From Dimargaris cristalligena (taxonomy: Eukaryota > Kickxellomycota > Dimargaritomycetes > Dimargaritales > Dimargaritaceae), in assembly GCA_027576995.1 (NCBI GenBank), contig JANBQC010000355.1, positions 1 through 28,961 of the forward strand: a stretch of 28,961 bases of DNA, written 5' to 3'. A program made the translations under genes and the position numbers. Positions 1 to 9,217 of the stretch are shown here, one piece after another. Below the pieces are notes generated by a model. That model had not been told where the DNA came from. It searched no databases and was given only the letters and a program-made list of their open reading frames with translations. The stretch's first letter is position 1, and each line of letters opens with the position of its first letter.

Positions 1-556
1 TATCAATGTACTTAATGGTCCTTGCACTAGTATTTATATCAGCCAAATCTAATTATGGCGCTTGAATATAGAACTAGGTATGCCCCTCCTCATTTGGTTA
101 TACGTTATACTATCTATATACCCCTCAAACAGATAATTTAGCGGTACTGCCAAGTACAGAGATGAGTGGAGGAGTTAGGAGCCCTCGACCAGTTTATTTT
201 AAAAGGCGGAAAGGGTTGAATTATTCTATGAATGGAACTCTCTATGACTGTGCAGTTTTCAATACAAAAATATATGTTTAAAGCGGATATGTAATTTGTG
301 CCAGTAGAATGAAGGTATGTATCATACTACTTCAAATAGGGGACGTTACAAATAGGTGGAATTCAGGATGTTTGTGCTAATTTTATGAAGGTCAGTCGAC
401 CATACCTAAAAAAATGCGTCTAATGCGCCAATTTCCCTTATAACTTTGTTACTCCAGTCTTATCTTTTACCAGTCATGCTTTTGTGAATCGTGGACGGCT
501 TACCTTAAAGAGACCAGGAATCGGTAAAACTAATGCGACACACCAGTCCGATATCA
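1..556. other. AT-rich intergenic region, no gene seen
   Basis: No long open frame, repeat array or RNA gene signature is visible. The stretch is AT-rich with scattered stops in all frames. It lies beyond the end of a weak candidate small spliced gene on the minus strand (557-884), described separately. Confidence 0.6.
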
Positions 557-884
557 TCAGCGAATTATTCCTATATTACACACTCGGTATTCAACATGTA
601 TATAATATTGGAATTTTACCATTTTTTTGGTTTTATTTCTACTATATTCGATAACGCGACGTTGTAATTCGACGTCGATACACGCATAAAGTCTAAATAC
701 CTTTGCCTAAAAGAGAATAGTTAGCCGGTGGGGTACGAAGTCTATACTGAGACTGAATCTAAAAATAATTTGTCTAATTATTAATGAGTAGATGGCTGGG
801 CATCAAGGCTCATACGAATGGAGGAGGTGGGGGTGAGAGTGGTGTGACAGTGAGTAGTATGAGGGAAAATGGCGGCGGGCGCAT
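557..884 (-). CDS. candidate small spliced gene, 72 residues, unproven
   Basis: On the minus strand an ATG at 884-882 has a strong context (GCCACCATGC). It opens a 23-codon first exon (884-816) that starts MRPPPFSLILLTVTPL and has a hydrophobic, signal-peptide-like core. A donor GTATGA follows at 815. An acceptor lies at 707, preceded by GGCTAACTATTCTCTTTTAG, which contains a good branch site, a pyrimidine tract and TAG. Joining across this 109-bp intron keeps the frame open through exon 2 (706-557), which ends in TGA. Exon 2 is AT-rich and lysine-rich and could be open by chance. There is no recognised family. The gene would start only about 84 bp past the stop of the receptor gene at 968. 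Transcript data would decide it. Confidence 0.2.
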
Positions 885-967
885 GGTGGCGGTCGTGCGG
901 ATGCAAGAGTGAGGGATTGATGCGGATATAAAATGGGGTGGGGGAGTGGGAGTGGTACTGTACTAAT

Positions 968-2950
968 TTATGCAATAATTGTAGTGGTTTGGTCGTAGTA
1001 ACTAGACCGAGTTTCCCAAGCCGAGCGGTAAGGAACGGTAAAACCGAAGCCAAATCCGTTGACATTACAAGTCTCGACGAAATCGTGCAGACCATTCATA
1101 AGGGCCAAGTCGTTATGGCGGGCGCTGGATAAGCGCCCAGCGATGGTGGTGTCGAAGACCGGGCGTGAATGGCGGGTAAGTACGGGAATGGTTCTCGGGG
1201 CAGCTGGTGCTTCCTGCTGACCGCGCAACACAAACCATTCCATCACACGGTTGCTGAGGCTTGGTTTGCGGGCACTGGTGGTGCTAATTATTCCAATCGG
1301 GGGAGCCACGGGGAGCGCGTTAATGTTGGTGGATCTTACCAATAAACTGTCAACTTTCACTGGTGTGCTTCTGGTGGTGGAGGCTGACCATGAGTTTGGC
1401 AGAGACTGGATTGAGGCATTAGACATGGTGGATTGAGAGGCGACCGATGCACTGATTCCTGTATCGAGGGAATGGCAGCGGGTCAGGCTGACGTCCTTGA
1501 TGCGGTGATGGCGAAGGGAATCCTGGAGAGACTCAAGGCTCACTAGACTACGCGAAGAGTTGAAGATGGGGATCGGTGATTTGCGGTTCAGATAAGCCGG
1601 AGACTGACAGCAGATGGTATGGTCGGAGGTAATGGAACTGATGGGTGACAGTTGACCGCGGAGATTTTGCGAGCGGGGCGATGCAATGATGTCGTCGCAT
1701 AGCAGAAGACCATGTCGGATAGCCTGTTCGCGGGCCCGTTGCTTTTCGTATACGTCGGCTCGATATGAGGCCAGCACGGCATACGGGGTGGGGCTGGTAA
1801 AAAAGGCCAGGGCGTGAAGCAGCCCCTGGCAACAGAGAATGACCCCACTCGACCAAATCAAATCAGGGGACGAACGGCCAGAGTACGCTAAAAGGTCGTT
1901 CGATATAAACGGCAAGTAACAAATTGCCAGGGATATGGCATAGAAGGTTACTGATAAAACAGCACGGAAGATTGTGCGACGGGGGACAAAGTCAACTGTG
2001 GCCAGCGGGAAGGGGCTAAGCGGGGACAGCAGTCCATTTAGTACCGACTGTCGGGCTTGGTAACGTATACAGAACTTATAGCTATAGTCGCGGTACCGAT
2101 CAAACGAATTAGCGGCCGAGCATAGGGACGGACTGGGAAGCACGTTGGACGGCTCGGTCACAGTTTGGCGGAGAGAGGTGACTTGGCGGGATTGATAACG
2201 AAGGAGGAACTGTATGGCCCAGCCCAAGGCGTAAGCGGCGAAGAGGACCCCAAACAGGATCCAGATTCCCAGAAAAGACCAATAAAGTGCCGATGCCAAG
2301 GTGATTTCATGATCGGTGAATAAAACAATACTGGCGGAGGGCCCGGCGACGGATGTGGCACCGGCCAGGTATAAAATTACCGGGACTAAGCTGAACAAGG
2401 CGGCCAATCCAACGGACCCGACTAAACAGCCACGCTCAAACTGCTTATTAAGGCGCAGTAATTTATTTGCGGCGTCCAGGTGCACATTCACCAAATTCAG
2501 TTCATAGTGGGACTGGACGATAAACGCAATGATGGCGAAGATTGAGGCCAACGTAGCAAAATGGGTACCCCAGGCGATGAAGAGAGTAGCACCGCGGGTG
2601 GATTGATTTAAAACTTCCGATTCCGACGCTCCAAACGCATGAAATGCGGGTTGCAAGCCGAGGACGTTAATGGATGACTCCAGTGGATTGATGCCGGAGG
2701 GAATACCAGCAGCGGTAGGGAGAGGAGCGGGCAGCACGGCGGTATTTAGCAGTTGAAAAACGGCGAGAATAACATCCGTGATGGCAATTAAGATAGCAAA
2801 CCGAAAGGAGGCACGGTTGACTTGGCGGTACTTCCAGTTGAGGAGGAAGACGCCCAAGCCGACAATGCCGAGGGAAGCAAGCACGGAGAGGCTGCTGAGA
2901 ATCCTAGTGACGCTGATATACAGGCCGAATTGGGCGACTGCAGCTGGCAT
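968..2950 (-). CDS. seven-transmembrane GPCR-like receptor
   Basis: Single-exon frame of 660 residues from an ATG (context CTAATAATGCC) to TAA. Hydrophobic segments fit seven membrane helices at about residues 20-38, 50-70, 121-146, 174-196, 220-250, 326-350 and 363-385. The run RASFRFAILIAITDV entering helix 2, and a helix 3 of the type FATLASIFAIIAFIVQ, resemble fungal rhodopsin-like/cAMP-receptor-like (Git3/Gpr1-style) receptors. A loop of about 75 residues separates helices 5 and 6. The C-terminal tail of about 270 residues is rich in Ser, Thr and Arg, as expected for a cytosolic regulatory tail. The likely role is plasma-membrane sensing coupled to a G protein; this is inferred from topology, and the ligand is unknown. 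N-glycosylation is possible at NQS (115-117) in the loop before helix 3. I see no frame break. Confidence 0.75.
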   Translation of the reverse strand: MPAAVAQFGLYISVTRILSSLSVLASLGIVGLGVFLLNWKYRQVNRASFRFAILIAITDVILAVFQLLNTAVLPAPLPTAAGIPSGINPLESSINVLGLQPAFHAFGASESEVLNQSTRGATLFIAWGTHFATLASIFAIIAFIVQSHYELNLVNVHLDAANKLLRLNKQFERGCLVGSVGLAALFSLVPVILYLAGATSVAGPSASIVLFTDHEITLASALYWSFLGIWILFGVLFAAYALGWAIQFLLRYQSRQVTSLRQTVTEPSNVLPSPSLCSAANSFDRYRDYSYKFCIRYQARQSVLNGLLSPLSPFPLATVDFVPRRTIFRAVLSVTFYAISLAICYLPFISNDLLAYSGRSSPDLIWSSGVILCCQGLLHALAFFTSPTPYAVLASYRADVYEKQRAREQAIRHGLLLCDDIIASPRSQNLRGQLSPISSITSDHTICCQSPAYLNRKSPIPIFNSSRSLVSLESLQDSLRHHRIKDVSLTRCHSLDTGISASVASQSTMSNASIQSLPNSWSASTTRSTPVKVDSLLVRSTNINALPVAPPIGIISTTSARKPSLSNRVMEWFVLRGQQEAPAAPRTIPVLTRHSRPVFDTTIAGRLSSARHNDLALMNGLHDFVETCNVNGFGFGFTVPYRSAWETRSSYYDQTTTIIA

Positions 2951-5467
2951 TATTAGTGTGCCTGGACAATGAATGGTAGTTAACTATCGACTATTACAAA
3001 GTTAAATTCTACACAATTATGTAATTTTAGGGAAATGATTAAAATACTTCAGTAACTGAGGTTCGAAGAATCGATTTCAATCCAGAAGACAGTTTTAGAT
3101 GAAACCGCAGGTGCGGCAGGATTATGTATTGGGTTGGTAGAAGAAAGATGCTTAGATATCATAAACTAGGGATGGATATGGGGTTTAAGGCGTCGATATG
3201 GAGGCCATAATCATGAATGGTTTGCAGATGAATAGCATTGAACCATGCAGGTGGAAGCTGCTGTAAGTCAATGGGTGGTCACTAGGAATTACCGAAGCAA
3301 AGTTGACGGGCTAGGGGTTCAGTTTATATATCACAGACTGGTATTTACACCCATATTTGTAGCCTAGTCGTTGTATTTTTTTTAGAGGAATGCTTTGTTT
3401 ACTCTATTTCGACCGCAAAGGATCGTATTCCGTGGCGGGCTTTGAGTAGCCCTTTCCCACTTCCTTTTTGTTTCGATACTTTTCGGACCAAAAAACCAAC
3501 CTTACCCACGCCTAGCCAAGGGTTCTCTAGTGTATCTAACGCGGCCTACAGTGCACTGCGCGAGTTCTTTGGAAAGGGGGTGTTCAGGATCGCGTAAACT
3601 CTGCCCTAATACACCCCTAATACTATTCTCTCGGCTCACCGTGATGATTGACACCATTTTTACATTTGTGACAGCTACCCGTCTAATATGGGAATCAGGG
3701 ATTCGTAAACATACTAACATGTTCTTATAGCCACCCCGGTTAAAGCGACGTGGAGAATAGGCATTGATAGAAGGGGAGGTGGGTGAGGGGAGGGCGGGGC
3801 AAGCCTTTGCAGAATAATGGTGAGCTTCTAGGCTGAGAATCGAACCCCCAAAATAGGAGCCGTTGGTCAGAGGGGCGGGCAAGTTAGGTAGTGTTCTGCT
3901 ACTACTTTCCTGTGGGTTTCATGGAGTACCATTTGGGCACTGTGTACCCCCGCCCCCTTTCGGGTCAGCAACAATGATTTGCTGCCGTGATAATGAATGG
4001 CCCCTGCCACTCCCACCCGTTTGGCATGAATATACCCCATCAATCGCAGCGCCTCCCCTGCCCCCCGTCCCCACTGGGGTAAGGCTCCTTAGTTGGACAA
4101 GCCTTTCTCTCTCTCGTCAATCTCCAGGTATATTCGGGGTCTCCCCTACGCATAGGGAGCAGGCCCCTGCAATGAACACATGATACCTTATACCGCATTT
4201 TCCACAATACAAATCATAACAATACTCAGCTACCTTGTTTATTAGTCACTCAGACATAAACAAACCCCGTCCCACTATTGCGAATAGCCAAAAGGGTTAT
4301 TTCTATGTTCTGTTATGTGAGAACCGATTGCGGGCGGCATAGACATTTCTTTTGTTTACATTTTAGTGCGCGCGCCTACCCTCAGTCCTCAACTCGTCGC
4401 AAGTAGTGATTATGCATATACATTATAAATACATGCCGCTAAACACGATCGTATAGTATACTAGTTCGAGGTTACAGGCACGTCCACCTGTTTTTTAATC
4501 TATATCTCACCAACTATCACTGTAAGTAGATCTCGGAACTCAATAACTGTCAAAACTCGAGTGTGTAATATAGCTACAATTAACGAGGTGTTATAGCAGT
4601 GACCAGACGCGCCCTTCGACAGTGTATCATAATTAATGTTAAAGGCTTGTCTGTGCGTTACACGTATAACTGATCCACACATATCATAGGGAATGTAGAA
4701 TACAGGTTCTCTAGTTGAACACTACACGGCATTCAAGGACCGGAAAAAGGTCTGAGTACGTGTATCATGGATATATTCAATCAAATCTGGTAGTTCCATT
4801 TTGATGCCTTGTTTTAGGCGACCAACCCTGTACTGTTAGTAATGGCTGAAGTATATCAGGTAAATAGTTGGTAATATCATGTGTTGTATTGTTCTATAGA
4901 AATCGGCTATACAGTCATTGGGATTTCACACCCATTGAACAAAAAACGCGAACGCCTACCCGGGTTATTTAATGAGAAAGGTGCAAGTCTATTGCCTGCG
5001 AGGTATTTCAGAATGCCGAGAACATTCAGTGTGGACTATGTTGTTTAGGTGCCCTAAACAGGATGTCCACATGGTGTCGTGCACTCCCGCAGAGTATAGT
5101 CCGATATCCTACAGAGCTCTAATTATTGTTAAATTACCGATGGGAAGCCTTGTCGGGGCAGTTTTTTAGTAACCTTGGTCCGTAATGCTACCTATGTGCA
5201 AAGCACGACCAATTAATAAATTTTGACTTGAAATATAATGTAAACTCCTGATATTGGACGGTTCCAAGATTTATACTATGATTTCGAATGTCTTTAGGTT
5301 TAGGTTGGCACTCACTATTCTACCAGTGTCCTCAATGAACCCTTGGTTTAACAACTATATACATTAACCTTACTTTTTTTACATTAATTCTGCTGAAATA
5401 CCGATCCCCACAGTGGTTTCACTATTTACGAGCATAGATGACTGCAAGACCTCTGGATGGCATTGTA

Positions 5468-5522
5468 CTGGGAGAAACTCATAAAACTTAGACTCTCCCA
5501 GATGAAACTTGTTTGAGAGTCT
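5468..5522. repeat. two overlapping inverted repeats (alternative hairpins)
   Basis: CTGGGAGA at 5468-5475 is perfectly complementary to TCTCCCAG at 5494-5501 (18-nt loop). AGACTCTC at 5490-5497 is perfectly complementary to GAGAGTCT at 5515-5522 (17-nt loop). The middle arm is shared, so the two stems cannot form together. An 8-bp stem is common by chance in a window this size; the overlap of two is less so. No function is implied. Confidence 0.4.
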
Positions 5523-6293
5523 TTAACCAGTAAATCGGAGGCCGTTGTTGGAATCATTGGAAGAGCAAAATAGCGGCGCCCTTGGAATGAGGGGGTGTCT
5601 CGACAAACCAGTCTTTATCTAATTCAGTACATCGGGGCACCCGTGGACCCGCAAATACTATAGTAAACATTCGAAAAGAACTGGATGGTGTAAATATGGG
5701 GTTCACATTACCCCCATATTGTATTATTATTCTTTTTGGCTACGCAATAGGGTTTCTGGGATATGATCATAATAAATTATATCACGCCGATCCCTAGTGA
5801 GGTGATTTTATTTTAATGGCATTAGGCTGATAGTATCTCCATATATGAATAGCTCTTGAACCCGCTGGGTGTGTTCATGGCTTCCAAATCTATCAAAGGC
5901 CTAACTGGTGACATCACCATGACGGTCTCCGACTGACTCCTGGTATAGGGCGGGTAAACTTTCTTCCAAAGCGATATTTTATCGCCAATACCATAATCCG
6001 GGTCTAGGTTATGGATCCGTGGTACACTTGCGGGATGATTTCATCAAATGATTTACGGCTTGGCAGGGCCTTGTCCCAGCTTTATGAGGTATTATATCAG
6101 CACACGTGAACTATTTCATTGTATATATGTAATGATAAGGTATAGGTAGTAATCGGGTAACTTCTATGAAATATATATAATATTATACATGCAAGGACAT
6201 AGGTATGCATAACCAAGTGCCAGGATTTTTGATTTAAATTGGGTAGGAGGAGGTCAGAGTTTTTGGGATAATGGATATATAAAGAATACAGAT

Positions 6294-6307
6294 TATATAT
6301 ATATATA
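6294..6307. repeat. AT dinucleotide run
   Basis: A short run of alternating A and T lies directly downstream of the stop codon of the DUF4112 gene. AT-rich runs like this are common in fungal 3' flanks and may help 3'-end formation; this is only positional inference. Confidence 0.5.
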
Positions 6308-6317
6308 CGAGTGTCTA

Positions 6318-7067
6318 TTACACGGCAGTGACGGGAATGTCCCGATTTTTCCAAAACTTCCACTGGTTCGAACGCTCCGGCTGCTCGCCCGGGGATGGGT
6401 ATCCGGTAGCAGTCATACAGTGTAAGGTTAGTTTTTCCGCTTCCGCAATAGACTGGGGGGGCTGCGGCGGTACTTTCATATGCGGTGGGCATTGCCGAAT
6501 CATCTCTTGCCATTCCTTAGCACGCACAAGCTCCATTTTCCCGATCCACTTCTCAAATATGGCCAGATTGCGTAGGTTCGCCTTGTAGATGATATCAAAA
6601 ATATCGCCCAGAACGGGTATGGTGCCGATGCCTCCATCAATGGCGATGTTGCGAATCATTTTGGCCTTGTATTTGCCCGGTAGGCCGGTCGATGAGGCAA
6701 TTTTGACCAGGTAGAGGGCGATGGCGACATTGACGCAATCACCCGCGGCGGGGACAAGACCAATCAGGCCATCAAGACCAATCTGAATGGGAAGGCCTGG
6801 GATAGCGTCCATGGTTTTGGCAATACGGCGAAATTTGGTCAGGCGGACCTGGACATACTCAGGGTCAAACTTGGTACGCTCATTGAGTTGCAGGTAAAGG
6901 CTGGTGGGTGTAATCGGCGCAGGATTGACCTGAACCGGGGTATGGTCGCCTGTGGTGGTGGTGGTATGCGACGAAGGGCTGCGCGGAGGGGTCGGTGGGG
7001 CCTGGTGGAGTGGCTGGGTGGGTTGGACGTACATGGGGCGCGGTGGGTAGGCAGGGGGAGCAACCAT
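6318..7067 (-). CDS. DUF4112 domain protein
   Basis: The protein is 249 residues. I start it at the ATG at 7067-7065 (context ATCACCATGG). The frame stays open upstream, but only to a TTG at 7169. Residues 1-57 are proline-rich and low in complexity. Residues about 80-180 match the DUF4112 family: LDGLIGLVPAAGD (98-110) and DGGIGTIPVLGDIFDIIYKAN (from 144) are the two typical Gly/Pro/Asp blocks, followed by the basic NLRNLAIFEKW region. Both blocks sit in hydrophobic stretches, so the protein is probably membrane-associated. DUF4112 proteins are widespread in fungi and bacteria with no established biochemical role, so no function is assigned. The C-terminal 60 residues are polar with no recognised motif. 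The gene stands alone, with a TATA-like element about 365 bp upstream. Confidence 0.88.
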   Translation of the reverse strand: MVAPPAYPPRPMYVQPTQPLHQAPPTPPRSPSSHTTTTTGDHTPVQVNPAPITPTSLYLQLNERTKFDPEYVQVRLTKFRRIAKTMDAIPGLPIQIGLDGLIGLVPAAGDCVNVAIALYLVKIASSTGLPGKYKAKMIRNIAIDGGIGTIPVLGDIFDIIYKANLRNLAIFEKWIGKMELVRAKEWQEMIRQCPPHMKVPPQPPQSIAEAEKLTLHCMTATGYPSPGEQPERSNQWKFWKNRDIPVTAV

Positions 7068-7431
7068 GGTGATGTTTTTGTGTGGAAGGGGAGTGAATGG
7101 GAATATCGACCGTGGGACAGCCGAAAGTGAACAATAGGAATACAAGTAGGTGGGGGACGTTACAGGCAAACCTAGGCAACCAGAGACGATTACGCAAGAA
7201 CAGCAATGGTGGAGTTACTGAGTCAATAGGATGGAACAGCAACAGGCAGTAAGGGGCGGTGGTGAGTTGTAAGGGTCGTACAGGAGCAGTAACTGAACGG
7301 TGAAGTGAAGTTGGAATAGCCCCTCAGAAATCCGGGAAGAGACTGGCAAGAGAGAATAGAAGGTAGCGGTGGAAGTGGAAGCAAGTGGTGATAAGAAGGG
7401 TAGGTGGTAAAGACGGCAGGAAAAGAGGGTC

Positions 7432-7439
7432 TATATATA
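7432..7439 (-). promoter_or_regulatory. TATA-like element for the DUF4112 gene
   Basis: TATATATA (a palindrome) lies about 365 bp before the ATG at 7067. It is followed on the minus strand by a long C/T-rich leader of the kind often seen in fungal promoters. Position and composition are the only support. Confidence 0.4.
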
Positions 7440-7803
7440 CCAGACCAGTAGTGGCCCACGGCTTTCAGTGAAAGGGAAATCGATGCAGCCGCCACGGGGA
7501 ACCCTGCCTGCTTTTCCAACTCCGCCGCACCCAGATACTGCGTTGTTTTTACCCGGTTGCATGATCGAAAAAAAACCCCCCCAGTAGGGATGGGGTTTAG
7601 TCCCCCTGGGCTTACTGACAACCGTAGAATAGTCTATAATTTCCACATAGCGGGGAATCCTGGGTGAGTGTGGAAGTTTCCGTCACCCACCATCCGGGCT
7701 TCCCCAATCACAGGGTCTCCAAATCCAATCGGGCCAGCGACTCGACCTTCTCGAATAACGAGTCTTGGCAAAGAAGTGGCGTCGGGTTTATTTTACAAGA
7801 CCC
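7440..7803 (-). pseudogene. possible relic of an unidentified gene
   Basis: On the minus strand this GC-rich island reads as protein-like pieces in more than one frame. One frame runs from 7803 to a TGA at 7710-7708 and contains DSLFEKVESLARLDLETL. The same frame continues open to a TAA at 7614-7612. Another frame then gives TQYLGAAELEKQAGFPVAAA and ALKAVGHYW-like sequence just before the TATA element at 7439-7432. Codon choice (CTG, GCC, GAG, ACC) resembles the real genes here. I do not recognise the family. It could be a degraded gene, exons of an unrecognised spliced gene, or a chance GC-rich patch. Confidence 0.2.
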
Positions 7804-9006
7804 TCAAGCAAAGCTCCCCCAAAACGGATTTTACGCCATGGCCACACAGTTTCCTATACCGCTATTCATATAGAGCCTTCCTGAATTCACGGTTTGATTA
7901 AGATCCTACCGATTCATTGTTCATCGGATTTCCAATTAGGCCCTCGTCACCATGGTCTGTTATTACGATAAACCGAATCTCGCCTTGTAAATACACGTCC
8001 ACAAAAGTGAGTGTGAAGGGGAAGGTGAAAAAGGCGAAGCCATCTCCAATTTTGCCCCATTGTTTCGTGCTACAAGTGCGGCGATAGATAACCACCCTTT
8101 GAACACGGCTCTCCCGCAGACGTGTTTTTATATATATTATTTTGGGTGGGCCATTTTTATTATATGGGTGAAATTCGGCCCAGCTGTATAATGGTTTAAA
8201 TAATATATATATGTGATATTTATTCTTAACCATTAATTTTTACTTCATCCAACGGATTTTTTGTTGTACAGTTCGGTTGAATCTCTCCCATATGTTTATT
8301 ACATTTATACACATATATGAATAGTCCCACCAGGGTGCAAAGCCCTCAGTGTAATATATTATTGGACGGCCCTTCACTCATTCCTCCTGTCCACAGATAG
8401 GTGGATATTGTCATACCTCCCCCTACCGTGGTAGGACAGCCCGGCCGACTAAAATACGACCACAGCTCACCTTCCAATTGACCTGGACGTGGTTATCGTC
8501 CACACTCAGTGAAGCCCGAATGGCTGACATTTAGTCCACCGGAGGTAGCACGCGACACTGTAGAAGGTCCATGGGACATGGCAGGTAGTTGGAGGAGTTT
8601 TAGACGGTGCCCACTGGGCTTTTCACTGGCTATGTATTGCTGTTTGATCTGTCCACTCAACTCTCCCATCCGGGCGCCTTAGCTTAGGCTTCGTTTTGCA
8701 TCTCTTAGTATCGCTAAGCGCCGCCGAAGTATTATTGGTCTAATGGTAATTTTTCCCTTGTACAAAATGGAATTGGGCCTTCCTAAAAGGGGCCACTGTA
8801 CAACCCACCACACTGGGAACCGTGTGATAGTCAATTATATGGACGGTTTCGCTCATTTTTGAGTACCAGTCGGATCTTAGCGGGATGGAACGGTGGTCAT
8901 GAAAATCTTTAAACTAACCCACTTTGGGGTAAGCCCACCTCCCCCCTTTCTTGTATTTCCAACCCGACGACCCCTCCCCCACTCTCGGCTGGCGTCCGAT
9001 AATACA

Positions 9007-9013
9007 TATATAA
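9007..9013 (+). promoter_or_regulatory. TATA box candidate for the secreted-protein gene
   Basis: TATATAA lies 205 bp before the ATG at 9218. A second TATA-like stretch (TTATTTATA) lies about 100 bp before the ATG and could serve instead. Confidence 0.35.
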
Positions 9014-9217
9014 CCCTACCATCCACTTGCCCTGTTGTTGAGAGGTCATGCCACTGATGCATAATATTGTGATCCACTTCGTTCATTTTGCTGTTCCAGA
9101 ATTCGCTGCACTTATTTATATTACACGTGGCCATTACCCGTGTATGCCGCTCTCCATTTGCTAATTTTGAATTTGTCACCTGCTTATTTTTGCCGTGTGG
9201 CTTATGCAAACACGACC

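Larger units (their letters stand above)
2951..6317. other. 3.4-kb gene-poor intergenic region
   Basis: This is the longest stretch here without a supportable gene. Open frames at 3502-3882 (-) and 3863-4183 (+) begin only at TTG and look like chance. A GC-rich, C-tract segment lies at about 3770-4160. A short inverted-repeat cluster lies at 5468-5522. An AT dinucleotide run lies at about 6294-6307. Nothing suggests a transposon: no terminal repeats, transposase or reverse transcriptase motifs were found. Confidence 0.55.
7068..9217. other. 2.1-kb intergenic region with promoter elements and coding-like debris
   Basis: The first 370 bp is a pyrimidine-rich leader and promoter for the DUF4112 gene on the minus strand. 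A GC-rich island at about 7440-7803 reads like broken coding sequence on the minus strand (see findings). A 66-codon open frame without a usable ATG lies at 8482-8682 (+). An ATG-started frame of 111 codons at 7898-8233 (-) is AT-biased in its first half and has no recognisable motif, so it is not called. The last 200 bp forms the promoter of the secreted-protein gene at 9218. Confidence 0.5.

Noticed and set aside
3836..3850. tRNA-like B box (GGGGGTTCGATTCTC on the minus strand)
   Set aside because: The T stem does not pair well, and no A box or acceptor stem is found at the required distance.
3502..3882. 126-codon frame on the minus strand
   Set aside because: It starts at TTG, has no motif and lies in spacer DNA.
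3863..4183. 106-codon frame on the plus strand with a hydrophobic start
   Set aside because: It starts at TTG, and the composition follows local C-tracts; no family resemblance.
6097..6513. 138-codon frame overlapping the end of the DUF4112 gene
   Set aside because: It is a shadow frame of the real gene that then runs through AT-rich 3' flank.
7068..7169. N-terminal extension of the DUF4112 protein
   Set aside because: It begins at TTG, which is not a normal nuclear start, while the ATG at 7067 has a strong context.
7898..8233. 111-codon ATG frame on the minus strand
   Set aside because: AT-biased in its first half, with no motif or promoter support; probably chance.
8877..9209. 110-codon frame on the minus strand
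   Set aside because: It starts at TTG and lies over the promoter of the 9218 gene.
9140..9217. 26-residue extension of the secreted 480-residue protein
   Set aside because: It begins at GTG and would bury the clear signal peptide that starts at the ATG at 9218.
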